From positions 20,507,346 through 20,571,345 of the forward strand of contig CM020618.1 of the NCBI GenBank assembly GCA_009829735.1: DNA of 64,000 nt. Direction: 5' to 3'. Positions within the stretch are counted from its first letter, which is position 1; each line of letters begins with the position of its first letter. The stretch comes from Pyropia yezoensis (lineage: Eukaryota > Rhodophyta > Bangiophyceae > Bangiales > Bangiaceae). Of the stretch, positions 50,186-61,450 are shown one piece after another. The position numbers and the translations under genes were made by a program. The notes under the pieces were generated by a model. It made no database searches, was not told the origin of the DNA, and worked only from the letters and a program-made list of their open reading frames with translations.

Positions 50186-51608
50186 TATCGGCGTAGTTGG
50201 TGCAGGGGGCAGATTGGTGCGCGTGGGGTGGGGGAGGGGGGGGGTAAAAGGGGGGGGGGGGGGGGCGTGGAAGGGGGGGGGGGGGGGGGGATGTCATCAC
50301 GTCAGTGTGCGTTGCAGGCCCTCGAACAGCAAGTACGTGCGCTTCACCATAGGTACAGGCGCTTGAGCTGTGGGATCGGCGCCTGGCACGGTACAGGCAA
50401 GGACGAAGGCCCGCTGTCTTGGCCTGTATCGGCGTGTGACTCCTTCGAGGGCCAGCGACCTGCTGTTGTGCCCTGTGTTGCACCGGCCAGGTATGGGGCC
50501 ACCCTGCGACGCCTTGCAGGGGTGAACTCGCTGTATGCTCCTCTGTGGCTGTCGGGGAGGGTGGCTGTGTGGTGCATTGCAAGGTCCAGTGGGAGCTCCG
50601 AAGGGGTGTGTGCCAGGGGGGGGGGGGGGGGGGGGGGGGGGCAGGGAGGCGCCGGGGAGGGCAGTGGGGAGGGGTTGGTGCCCGCAGCTATTGTGTCCAC
50701 AAATAGGTGTATGCGGGGCCAGTTCGTGGTGGCGGATTGCAGTGATTGGTCGGACGAGCGAATATAACGTGGAGCTTGCTCGACCGGGTGTCCCGATCAG
50801 ATTCTCTGCGGTCACAGCTCTCAAATGAGACACGTACTTACAAAACATTTTTTGTGATTAACGACATGTAACAACTATATAAAGGACTGTAAGTTATTAA
50901 CTTCGTCTATGTCTTTGAGTGCGGTGAACTCACGGTGGAAAGAGACTCTTGGAGCCCGTTTACGTATCGACCAACCAGAACAAGGCGTGTGCATACTTTG
51001 CAGGACAAAATCCGTATTTCTTCAGACTTCACGAACACAATCACATTCCGACGGCACTTGAATGATATATGCTGCTCCTTATCCCTACTTGGAAGCTCCG
51101 TAGTCCTGCGTGTACGGTGGGGTATTTTTGCCAACAACCGTGATGAAGTAAATCGAGGAGGGGAGGTTGTGTCATGAGAGTTGCTGTGTATCTCCTTGTG
51201 CACGATCTGCGGTGGGGCCGGCGCACCATGCTCGCCACACACAGCAATTCTGCTCACTGCAAAGCGTGTCCACAGGTGCGGGGCACGGGTGTGACGAGAG
51301 CTGGTTGCCAAACTGGGGTGAGCTCGTTGTCGGACTGCCCCATTGTCCTGCCTTCCGTCGACCGATCACGGTTATTGCTCGCGAGCGGGAGGATTGATCC
51401 TCAACCCCGGACTCGGCGGCTGGAACGGCGTGTGTCCTCTATGCCTGGGGCGCGCGTGTTTCCGTCGTCCGCGTGTACCTTGGCGTGGGTGTGCACCGGG
51501 GTCATCGCTATTTTCGTTGGCGAAGCCACGTGGTTCATCTGAGTTGCAGTGCGTTGCAATTGTCAATGCACGGAGATGTAATGTGCTACACAACGGCGGT
51601 GAACAACT
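50186..51608. other. Intergenic region between divergent genes
   Basis: It contains the G runs near 50255-50290 and 50620-50641, then from about 50820 an AT-richer segment (TATATAAAGG near 50875-50885 is TATA-like). It may hold 5' exons of the minus-strand gene and the shared promoter zone; no exon is defined with confidence. Confidence 0.4.
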
Positions 51609-54604
51609 GTGATGATCGATTGTCCTGTGTTCGACTGCGGGGAGCAGTTCGTGTACTCCATTTTATTGGGTCGCCACCTACGGAGGCGCCATGCCTTTGA
51701 TGGGCGACGTCCCGTCGACGATCCCGGGAATGCTCGTGGAGAGGGCTGCGGTGATGCCAATCCAGTTGGAGGCGCAGCAGGCGGGGGCGATACAGTCGGT
51801 GGCGGTGGTGAAGATGCTGGTAGTGTGGCTGGAGGTGGTATGGGCGAAGAGGATGCAGGCCCTCACCCTAACGATCTTGGAGACGACTGTGCAAGCTCGG
51901 TCGGGACAAGTGACGGTGAGAGCAGTGACTCGGATGGATTCATGGACGAGGATCACAGTGAACCTGATGACGAGACGGACGAGGAGGGGGTGCTACCAAG
52001 CGATGACACTGGTTCAACTGTCGCAGAGGACGCGTGTTTTGAGACCTGTGGTTCCCTGCGAGTGGGGGCAGAAGGCGAGTCGATCGAGCCCGCGGACGAC
52101 GTGGAGGATCACGCCTTGTCCAAGTTGTACTCCCTTGCCGCACGTCATCATCCGGGGGAAGTGGATATTGGAGCAGGCGACCTTGGGGCCTCGTTCTGCG
52201 GTCAAGTGTGGGACTACTACAACGCACTGCCGTGCGCCAGCAACTCCGTGTATCACCCTGCAACGTTTGCTTCATCCCACACGCACGTGTCTGCATTTAG
52301 GTCTCCTGCAACGAGACAGTTCTTGTTCTGCGTTTGTACGTCTGGTGGCACTGGTGTGTCGAAGGGTGAGGTCGCCCGGCTCTATCGCCTTTGTCGACGG
52401 GTCGAAGACGGGACCGGCTCGACTACCAGACCCATCAAGGACGCCTTCAAGTCTCCAACCGCCATCAAAGAGGCTGTTCAGAAGGAGAAGAAGCGACTGT
52501 TGCAGTCGCTGGGATGGAAGGAGGCCGACGCTCCTACCGTGCTTGGACCGCAGCGTATCATCTTCCGCAGTGGCATGGCGGAGGTCATGAAGGCAGTCGC
52601 CTCGGCACCAGTTATTCGTTGGGAGCGTGGAGGTGGTACCTGCAACTGTCGAGAGGGTGTGCGCTACGACCGACCCAACTGTGATACAAGCAAAGGCAGT
52701 GTGTTGCAAGGCGACCCAAGCAATGTCGAGAGTCCTCGGGTTGAAAGAGGTTGCCGCGCTTGCACTCCTGAACTCGACGAGTGTGGCGAGCCGCGGCTTT
52801 CACCGATGCAGAACGACGACGTGTTACGTGACTGCTTCGATGGGAAAGCGTACGGGGCCCAGAGAGCCGATGTGCTCAAAGTTCTCGGCATGGGTGCGCT
52901 CATGTTGGCCTTGGCTCTTTACTCGGACGGTACTGTCGTGACCACCTCTGGAGGAAGACATGCCACTTGCCACCTTTGGCGACCATTGGGTACATTCTGC
53001 AGTATGTGGCGCCACAGCTTCGTCAGCGTTGCGTTGATACGTATGTGCGTCGCCTTGTATTGTGGAGGTGTTGCATCGACTTGCATTTTGTTGTATCTTG
53101 TTGCGTTGCACGATGTGTACCGTACTGACATCGTGTCCGCATATTTGGTCACCACCATGCCTCTCCACAGGTGTGTCTGCTTACCCGATAAGAATGAGGA
53201 TTAAGAACTTGTTGTCGCGTGTGCCTGTTTGGGTGACTGTGGCATATGTTCCACAGGTGTGGGCAGACTTCCAGAAGTGCTCGGCATCCAACGCCGCTGC
53301 AGCGCGTGCGCAGGTGTTGCAGCACACGCTCAACCTGGCCTTTGGCGACCTTATGCGTGCGAGTCACTTCGGCGTTGCAGTTACCATGCTGGACGGTACG
53401 CAAGGCATTGTATCGCCTCGCGTCGTACTGTATGTCAGTGATCAGCCTGAGGAACGAGACATTGTGTGTCTGAAGAGGCACGGTACGGCCTTCAGCTGTA
53501 CACTTTGTATGGCTCCTTTAAGCAGCTGTGGTCGTCGGCCGAGTGTGCCACACAAGCAGCGCAACGTGTTGAAGACGGTGGGCAAGCAACTCAAGGGAGC
53601 TCGAATGAGAGGGTCCTATGGTGCGGTTGTCGTGATTGATGCAATGGAGATGAAGTATAGTATCCACTGTATCATACCTGCACTGGCAGCCTGGGCGGGT
53701 CTGGGCTCCGGGTGTCTTCTGCTCTACAAAATATTCGGATTAGACCGCCTGCATGTACGTTTACCATTTCGTTTATGTTTGTGTGGGTAGTGTGCTGTTG
53801 TTGATTGTATGTCGCTGCATGTCGCTGTCTTCCGTACGAGGTAACTGTGTATGTTTGTCATTCCCTTTATGTTCTTGCCACTTAATAATCATGTACGTGA
53901 CGAGACAGACGTCCCACCGCAGTGCACTCTTTGTTATGGCCTGGTCGTCTCGTTCGCCAGGTGATCGATCTTGGTATCCGTCGGGATCTGACAAAGGGCG
54001 TGTACAACTACGCGAAGGCGACTGCGCGACAGGGACTTCTCCTCCATGGGACAGACACAGAGTCGATACGTCACGCTAACCAGCGGTTCCGCTTCGCATT
54101 CCGCACCCATCTCGTCCCCTCTGTGGCCCCCGGCTACTTCATTAAGCCGGGTGTGTTGCAAGCCACGCTGAAAGGAAAGGAGCACCGCGACGCTGTGCAT
54201 TTCCTGCCTTTTGCGGTTGCAGGCTTGTTTGGGCGAGGTGCCCCCGGTCGTCGATTCCATGGGATATTGACATGGAGCATCTGTGAGCTGGCGGCGCTGC
54301 TCAGGGACTTCTTCGACCCGCGGGCGAAGACGTGGCGCGATGCCAAGGACCTGTGCGAGCGGTTTTCAGATTGGGTTGAGAATGACTTCCACGAGCTGAT
54401 TGGCGAGACCAACACGAGCAAGGTGCATCGCACTGTATCTCATCTCAAAGATGAGTTCTTGTTGCGCGCGAGTGTGATTGACGGCAACACCGGCGCAAAC
54501 GAGGCGCTGCATAAGTATGTGAAGCGGGCCTTCCAGCTCACCAACAAGAACCGCGGACATGCAGCGCTACAGATGGTGTTGGCTGAGCAGATATCGACCC
54601 TCAT
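51609..54604 (+). pseudogene. Plavaka/CACTA-like DDE transposase with C2H2 finger, introns, truncated by an LTR element
   Basis: Exon 1 starts near 51612 with a C2H2-like finger (CPVFDCGEQFVYSILLGRH plus LRRRH), an acidic linker, then FCGQVWDYYNALPC and MGALMLALALYSDGTVVTTS. The acceptor CTCCACAG at 53163-53170 joins to GVSAYPIRMRIKNL and VPVWVTVAYVPQV, together the Plavaka-type block (SDGT...SAYPI...YVP). Later come SHFGVAVTMLDGTQGIVSP, VLYVSDQPEERDIVCLKRHG and CTLCMAP. A second intron (53755-53960, GTACGT...TCGCCAG) joins LLYKIFGLDRLH to VIDLGIRRDLTKGVYNYA exactly. The donor of the first intron is not certain. The last exon is cut at 54604 (AEQISTLI) by the LTR of element 2, so the C-terminus is displaced into or beyond the terminal gap. 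A related KDZ-type assignment is less likely. Confidence 0.62.
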
Positions 54605-55073
54605 TGTGGCAAAAACCACAAGCACACACGGCACCCAAGATGGGGCGGTGTGCTAGGGCTGCCTCCCGTGTCGGGGGAACCGGAAGAAGTGCAAGTCGCA
54701 CACACTCTGTCCTTGTTGTGGGGCAAACCCCCCACGGACAAACAAGAGGATGGTGTGTGGTCCAACAGTTTCTTGGTCGGCACGGGGACGCAGGGCCAAG
54801 CCCCGCTGTCCCTCCCCTTATCCCCCCAGGGTCCACTTAGAATCTCGCCACTCAGAATCTCCCACCCCAGCACCTGCCCACCGGGCCACACGAAAATTCA
54901 AGACGATAAATGCAGAAAACCCTCAAATCCAAGTTGGATTTACTACTAAGCTAACTATCCCAAACTTAGGGAATATGGACCCAAATGCAGGGGGAGGAAC
55001 GGACCAGGCTAGTGGCCTGCCGCCCCTTGCATGGCACGTGTTGCCCCCCTACCTGGGGGTCAATACTGCCACA
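54605..55073 (-). repeat. 3' LTR of element 2
   Basis: 469 bp; on plus it starts TGTGGCAAAAACCAC and ends ATACTGCCACA, with 7-bp inverted ends. Relative of the solo LTR at 18216-18683. The outer flank is CTCAT (54600-54604); the matching target copy would be beyond the gap. Confidence 0.92.
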
Positions 55074-55086
55074 CTCCCCTCTCCTC
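55074..55086 (-). other. Polypurine tract of element 2
   Basis: GAGGAGAGGGGAG on minus, directly before the LTR start TGTGGCAGTATTG. 55087-55411 has no gene. Confidence 0.7.
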
Positions 55087-55411
55087 AGTTCCGACCGACT
55101 CGGTCGGCCCTGTGAGGGGGTGCGTAAACACACGTCTCGGCGTTGGGGGCGCGACTTCCTGTCCCCCAGCGAGTACGTAACGCGGATGTGGAGGCGGTCA
55201 CGTTGACCGCCCCTCTCCTCAAGCTTGCCCACTCGGCAGCTTGCTCTCCTCAGTTCACACTTCACCATCACCACCACCTCCCCTTCACCTTCCACTGGGC
55301 CGCCCCACGCTGGGGAGGCCACCCGTATACCCACGATCCGAGTCCCCCTCAACTCGAGGCGGGTCTCGTGCTGCGATAGCCAGAGCGTCTCTCCCCAACT
55401 TGGGGAGGGCC

Positions 55412-57355
55412 ATGGCGACTCCGGGAGTGGAGACGGACTCTCTTGACGAGCGCATGGAGGACACCTCCTACGGTGCAGCACCCGCCGGGACTTCCGGCGG
55501 GGGCTCCGCGATCGCTCTGGGGGGCGGGACTCCCGCGTCACCCGGCTTTGGGTTGACGGCGGGGTCTCCCCCGGAGGCGGGACAAGTTGTCCCGCGTGAG
55601 GCCTTGGGGCGGTGGTTTTACCCCGCTTGGCCTCTCTATGAGGAGGGGCTGACTGTTCTTCGCTGTGGCCGACTTGGCGCAGCGATGGGCCGGGTATGGG
55701 ACCGCCTACGGGAGAAGTATCCCCGTAGGGTCGGGTTCCCTGCCGGCTTCAGGACGGACCAGTTTGCCTTCCTGGACGATGAGGAGGTTGAGGACGTTCA
55801 GCGGGCCAAGGCCATGGTGGACCGCGGGGGAACTATCCCGGGTCCCGGCGACTTGCCGACCTTCACGTGGGACGCTGTGGCAACTCGCCCACCGTACCTC
55901 CACGAGGCCGATCCGCACACTCATCACTTTGATGTGCGGATGGAGAAAGACTTCCGGCGAGGTCCCTACTTGGTGACCTCGGCTCAACTTGAGTTTCCTC
56001 AACAGTCTGCTGCCAGTAAGGAGCAGTACTATCCGAAGAAGCCCGAGTGGTGGCCTCAAGTTGAGGTCCCCTACGGGTTCCCGGCGTTGTTGCCACGGTT
56101 GCTTGACCACTTCGGCTCAGTCATGTTGACGGCTGCCCCTGATCACCTGGTGTGGGCCATGTTGGCCACCCAGTGGCTCCTCGAGGTCATGTCGACCTGG
56201 GTGTCCTGTGTTCAGCGGCGGGGGATGCTCTGGCATCTCCCCCTCCGGCTCATCCAAGGTTGGGAACAGCTCACCCCTCAGCTAGTTGCTGAGGGGTGCT
56301 CATCAGGACAACTCACTCTACTTGAGGAGATGCTCCGGCTCCATAAGTTTATCGAGTGGGAGAGCATTGAGCACAAGTTGCGCCGCCCCACTCGTGGGCC
56401 CAAGGACGATGGCGCACTTCGCCAGTTCGTGTGGGTCGCTCGTGAACTTCACGACGGCCGTGTGGTCCTACGAGAGGGGTTGGGTATCGGGGACTACCCG
56501 TATGCCCCGGGGGTGGATCGCCACACTGCGCCACCCCCGGACAAGCCCATAGTTATGGCCGTGCCGTCCTATGATGACCATATGACTCAACCCACTGCGG
56601 GGGCCCTAAGTCGGGGTCGCAGTTACACCCGGGTACCGCCACCTCGGCGGGCCCCTCCGCTTCCTCCTGTTCCTTTCCAACCTCACGGGAACATCCCGAT
56701 CAGCGTGGCCGTGGAGTCTTCCACCCCGGTGTCCCCCAACTTGGGGGCCACCCTCCTGACGGTATACCCCAAGTTGGTGTTGCCGCCCACGCCTCTAACC
56801 TCAGAGATGATGATCACCACGTTGGTGCGCACCATTTCCTGGTTGGCCGCGTCGACCGCAACCCTACAGAGTTCCGAGACTCCTCAACTTGAGGAGCGCG
56901 TTCGTACTGCAGTGGCGACCGCGAGTTGCGAGTCGGTGGCGGAGTTTATGACAGCCGAGCTGGCTCGCATTGGGGCTATTATGCCCCAGCCAGCCCCACT
57001 TGGGCGTGGCAAACGTCGCGCGAGCCGGGCATACTCGCCTCCTCGCCGTCGTCGCCGACACTCGCGGCGCTCTCCTTCCGTATCGGAAGACAAGCTGTCT
57101 TACTCCGTTTCGGAGTCCTCTACCCCGTCGGAGACGGAGTCTGTCCAGCGTCTGCGTCGCAAACTTGCGCGCAAGACCAGGCAGAAGAGTGGCCACGGTC
57201 GGCGCCACTTGCGCGACCGTGAGGGGCGCGACGGTTCCGACTTGGAGCCGCCGCCCACTCCAACGAGTGGAGACCGTTATCGGCGTGGGTCTCGCCGCTC
57301 GCCTCCACTTAAGGGCAAGGGCCGTGGAGTGGGAGAGTCTAGCATGCGTGCCTAG
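55412..57355 (+). CDS. Long antisense ORF of element 2 (647 aa)
   Basis: Plus-strand frame, antisense to gag-pol, open from 55241; the first ATG is at 55412 (MATPGVETDSLDERMEDTSY). Residues about 70-330 look globular: REALGRWFYPAWPLYEEGL, LREKYPRRVGFPAGFRTDQF, DLPTFTWDAVATRPPYLHE, then FGSV at 234, LEVM, VQRRGMLWHLP and LEEMLRLHKFIEW. These match FGSV, LEVT, VRRQGRLFHLP and FEALLAVHDAVNW of element 1's antisense protein in order, with spacings equal to within one residue. The C-terminal ~150 residues are Arg/Ser-rich (YSPPRRRRRHSRRSPS; SVSEDKLSYSVSESST), SR-protein-like, suggesting nuclear or RNA-binding behaviour (inference). Intact although gag and pol of the same copy are broken. The stop lies about 110 bp from the pol stop, so the genes converge. 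No known domain recognised. Confidence 0.82.
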   Translation: MATPGVETDSLDERMEDTSYGAAPAGTSGGGSAIALGGGTPASPGFGLTAGSPPEAGQVVPREALGRWFYPAWPLYEEGLTVLRCGRLGAAMGRVWDRLREKYPRRVGFPAGFRTDQFAFLDDEEVEDVQRAKAMVDRGGTIPGPGDLPTFTWDAVATRPPYLHEADPHTHHFDVRMEKDFRRGPYLVTSAQLEFPQQSAASKEQYYPKKPEWWPQVEVPYGFPALLPRLLDHFGSVMLTAAPDHLVWAMLATQWLLEVMSTWVSCVQRRGMLWHLPLRLIQGWEQLTPQLVAEGCSSGQLTLLEEMLRLHKFIEWESIEHKLRRPTRGPKDDGALRQFVWVARELHDGRVVLREGLGIGDYPYAPGVDRHTAPPPDKPIVMAVPSYDDHMTQPTAGALSRGRSYTRVPPPRRAPPLPPVPFQPHGNIPISVAVESSTPVSPNLGATLLTVYPKLVLPPTPLTSEMMITTLVRTISWLAASTATLQSSETPQLEERVRTAVATASCESVAEFMTAELARIGAIMPQPAPLGRGKRRASRAYSPPRRRRRHSRRSPSVSEDKLSYSVSESSTPSETESVQRLRRKLARKTRQKSGHGRRHLRDREGRDGSDLEPPPTPTSGDRYRRGSRRSPPLKGKGRGVGESSMRA

Positions 57356-57466
57356 TTGGCAGCTGCCTTTGTTGTGAGAGTGTGAGGGTTAGGGCTGTAG
57401 TTAAAAGCCACTCTGCGTACCACTTCGACTTGAAGCACTCTCTTGGCACTGTTGCTCGGCCTTCCC

Positions 57467-60400
57467 TCACGTTGAGGGAGGGCTGTTAGGGTCTATCTCA
57501 TTCCGGGCACAGTACGCCCGGACCTTCTCAGCGGGGAGGTCCTCCACATACTCCCACGTATCATCCTTGGCTTTGAAGCCAAACCAACGCACCCTCAACA
57601 TGAGGCGGTCAGTGTCTTCATCCCATCCGTGGTCGATGAACTTATCGAACACGTACTCCTGTGGGCCCTGTTTGGCCGCAGGCAGTGAGGGGAGGCGCCA
57701 CGATTCCAACGCACGCGCCCAAGCTGGGTCGCCTGCAGGCGGTGGTGCAACTTTGACCACGTCCTGTCCGTTCACTGTGCGGACCCCATCGTCACTTTCG
57801 ATGGTGAAGCGCCGCCCATCAGTACGAAGGACCTGGTACGGTCCCTTCGTCTGGAATACCAGCTTACCCCCAGTTGGGGTGTGCGAGTGTACCAGCACCC
57901 AGTCACCCTGCTCGGGGACGTGCTTAGCATTGCGCACCTTTTTGTCAAAGGTACGCTTGTAGCGCTTTTGTGCTTTCTCCATCTCAGCCCTGACTTTAGG
58001 GATGAGGTTTTCAAGCCTAGCAGCGAACTCCGCCTTACTCTCAGTAGGAGTAGGCGTACTGCCACCATCCTCCCTAGTTGGGAGCGACCGCCGCACGGCA
58101 ATAGACCGCACACGACGGGGGGTCACAAAAGCGAGGGGTACTTCCCCTGTAGATGAGTGAACCTGCGAATTGTAGGCAGTAGTAAGGATAGAAATGTATT
58201 GGTCCCACGTCTTCACGTGCTCACTCACATAGTGGCCCAGCTGCCTAACAATAGTTTTGTTGAAGCGCTCCACCTGCCCATTAGTTTGTGGGTGGTAGGG
58301 GGTGGCATAGTTTGCCTTAACCCCCAACATATCCAGCACTCCCTAAAACAGTACAGACGCAAATTGCGGTCCATTGTCCGATAGTTTACTATCTGGGATG
58401 CCATACGCGGCAACCCAGTGATCTAGGAAGGCTGACACGACCGACATGGCCGTGATCTCTGCCAGTGGGATCGCTCGCGTAAGTTTCGTGAAGCGGTCAC
58501 AGATGACCAGGAGGTACTGGTTGCCCTCCTCGGTCACTGGCAGTGGCCCAAGGATGTCCATCGCCAACGCGGCGAAGGGCTCCTTGGCCGGGAACAATAA
58601 CATAGCCGTACTAGGCCGCCGTTCCATCAGACGGTTCTGTGCACAACTTGTGCAGGCAGCCACCCAACTGTAGATGTCCACCACCATGGACGGCCAGTAG
58701 TACCTGGTCCTCAGGGTCTGGTACAGTTTACTAGACCCCAGGTGTCCACCCGTGGGAGCGTTGTGCTCCCTCTCAATGATACTGTCCTTGAGGGATGCGG
58801 GGACGACAAGTTGTTCGGTCCCCAGGAATACCCCTCTCCTCATGAGGAGGCCATCGTCTCCCAGAAAGAAGCGCGTCTCAACCACCGTATCCAATGTATC
58901 CCTCTGCGACTTGCAGAAGGGATCCTCGGCCTGGGCCTTCACCACCTCGTCCAGGGACAGGGGCAAGTACTTCTTGTTCCCCGGCGCCTCGGGGTCCAAC
59001 GCCTGACCCGAGCGCGTGACTACCCCCACGATGGGGATGTCCTCATCGACTGGGTTAGTGTCCAGCCCCTCGGTAGGTACCCGAGAGAGGCCGTCGGCAA
59101 GGGCATGTTGCCTGCCAGGTCGGTACTCAATGTCAAAGTTGAAGGGTGCCAGTCGCACCCTCCACCGGTTGAGACGAGTGTTCGTACAGTCCGTCTTAAA
59201 GATGAACTGCAACGCGCGGTGGTCACAGCGGATGAGGAACTTCTCACCCTCTAGGTAGTGAAGAAGTGACGTCACCGCCCACACCACTGCGAGTCCTTCC
59301 AACTCGGTGACTCCGTAGTTCTTCTCGGCCGAGTTCAGCCCCTTACTAAAGTATCCCGCCGGCAAGTACTCCTTGTCCGGCTGCTGCTGAAGCAACACAC
59401 AACCAAGTTGGTCGTAGTTAGCGTCCACATCCAGGATGTAGTGGCCTCCCAACCCGGGAATAGCCAAGATGGGGGGCTTCAGCAGAAGGTCCCGAAGAGT
59501 CTCAAAGGATTCCTGCTCCACCCGACTTGGGGGAGGCAGGTTCTTCGGTAGCGTTGAGCTCACTAGCTCATTCAACGGCTTCGCCACCTTGGCGAAGCCC
59601 TTGGTGAAACGTCGGTACACGTTACACATCCCGAGGAAGCTCCTCATCTGGGTCTGGGTCCGGGGGTACTGAGCCTTACGAATGGCCCTCAAGTTCTTCT
59701 CGTTAACACTGAGACGCCCTGGACGGACAACATGTCCCAAGTACTCCACCTTTTGAGTAAAGAGGTGGCACTTACTCGCCTTCAGTGACACACCGGCGTC
59801 AGCAAGTAGCTTGAACACCTGGCCAAGATGGCCAATGTGTTCCTCCGGACTTCGGGAGAACACAATGATATCGTCTAGGTACACAAGACAGATCTGCCAC
59901 CGTACTCCGGCCAGAATCATGTCCATAGCGCGCTGGAAAGTTGCCGGCGCGTTACACAGACCAAACGGTAGACGCTTGCACTGGTAGGTACCACAGTGAC
60001 AGGTAAAGGTAGTTTTGTGCCTGTCCTCCGGGGCAATGGGAATTTGCCAGTACCCCGCGTTACAGTCCAGGGTAGAGAACACGTTTGCCTCCCCCAGAGA
60101 GTCCAGACCGTCATCCATCCTAGGTAGGGGATAACTGTCCTTCACCGTGCTCTCGTTGAGCTTACGGTAGTCGATACAAAACCGGGGGGTCCCATCAACT
60201 TTGGGGACTATAACCACCGGACTCGCCCACTCGGCGTTGCTGGCCTCGATCACATCGAGGGCCTCCATGCGAGCAACTTGCTCCTTAACGAGGGCCCTTG
60301 AACGAGGTCCTCCCATATACGGTTGTTGGCGTATAGGGGGTGCACCGGGCTTCAACTCGATCCGGTGTTGGGTGGCTCTCATGAGTCCCAATTGACCATC

Positions 60401-61450
60401 CCACAACTTGTGATATTGGTCCAAGAGGCGTTCAACTTGAACCCTCAACCTGGGGGGGACACCCTCCATGTTCACATGGGGTCGAGGAGAGGCGGCCGAC
60501 TTGGCTTGATGCTTCTCCTTTCCGGACTTCGGGTCGCTACTTGCGCCCGCGTTGAGGGTGACCGCTACTACCGGTCCCTCGTGTTGGTCGATATAGCCGA
60601 ACTTGGCTCCCGACTTGAAGTACTTGGGCGTCGGGCTCAGGTTCATCACCTGGATCCTCCACGGGACTCCGGCTTTGGAGTCCATCGTGCCAAGGGCAAC
60701 ATGCACTTGGTGCTTGCGAGCAAGACGGGGGTGAGGGTGCACCAACCCGTTCCCCGTAAAATCAGTTACAACATCAACGTGCGCCACCGAGTTGGGGGGC
60801 AACGTGACTTTGCGGGCTAAACGCAGGGTAGCACTAAACCCTTCCCTCACCGAACAAACAGGCTTCGACTGTGAGACTGTCACAGGAGCCACAGACTTTC
60901 CCTTACCAAGGATGGGGATAGTCTCCCCATTCATCAACTTGACCCAGTACTCAGGGCCACAAATCAAAGGCACTTGTGTAACAACATAAGGGGTACCCAG
61001 AAGCAGGGGTACCGATATATTCTCAACTACGCCATAGGTCACGTCGACCTCATGGGTCCCCAACCTAGTTGGTAGGGTCACGGCACCAACGATGGGAAGT
61101 ACCCCACCATTGATGTCAATCATATGGTCAGCTTTGGACCTCCAGCGTTGGAGCTTCACCTCCTTCGGTAATAGCGACTTGCGTATCAAGGAGGCTCCTG
61201 ACCCCGTATCAAGTTCGATACGGGCACAACAGGCGCGGCCGGGGGCAAGATACACCCGTCCAGCCACCTGGAAGTTCTCACCCGTCAGCACCGCGATGAC
61301 CCGACGTGGGTTTACGTTCTTGGGGAGTCCTACCCGAGGTGGGCGGACTCCCTTAGGTCGCCGCAGTATCCGGCACGGTTGGTTCGTCCTCCTGGCCCAC
61401 TTGGCCGAGGCTGCCGTTGTGAGCTTCGGACGACCAGCCCCAACGGTCAT
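57467..61450 (-). pseudogene. pol: Pol polyprotein with chromodomain, element 2, one in-frame stop
   Basis: Frame open from the ATG at 61450 to 57467 apart from a TAG at 58343-58345. Protease: IELDTGSGASLIRKSLL. Reverse transcriptase: FCIDYRKLN, SYPLPRMDDG, LPFGLCNAPATFQRA, YLDDIIVF. RNase H: YILDVDANYDQLGC, RCDHRALQFI. Integrase: HHCC finger (REHNAPTGGH...ACTSCAQNR), AMDILGPLP, KLSDNGPQF, then VLF*GVLDML, then HPQTNGQVERF. The stop therefore falls between the second Asp and the Glu of the catalytic triad and would kill integrase. The end has a chromodomain (VFDKFIDHGWDED...RVRWFGFKAKDDTWEYVEDL). Apart from the stop the 1328-codon frame is complete. Confidence 0.93.

Noticed and set aside
49548..50366. 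272-aa plus-strand Ala/Val/Gly ORF
   Set aside because: Shadow of the large Ala/Pro-rich exon on minus, which has splice sites and in-frame neighbours.
51612..51690. C2H2 finger as a host transcription factor
   Set aside because: It is in frame with the transposase exon, so it is better read as the transposon's N-terminal DNA-binding part.
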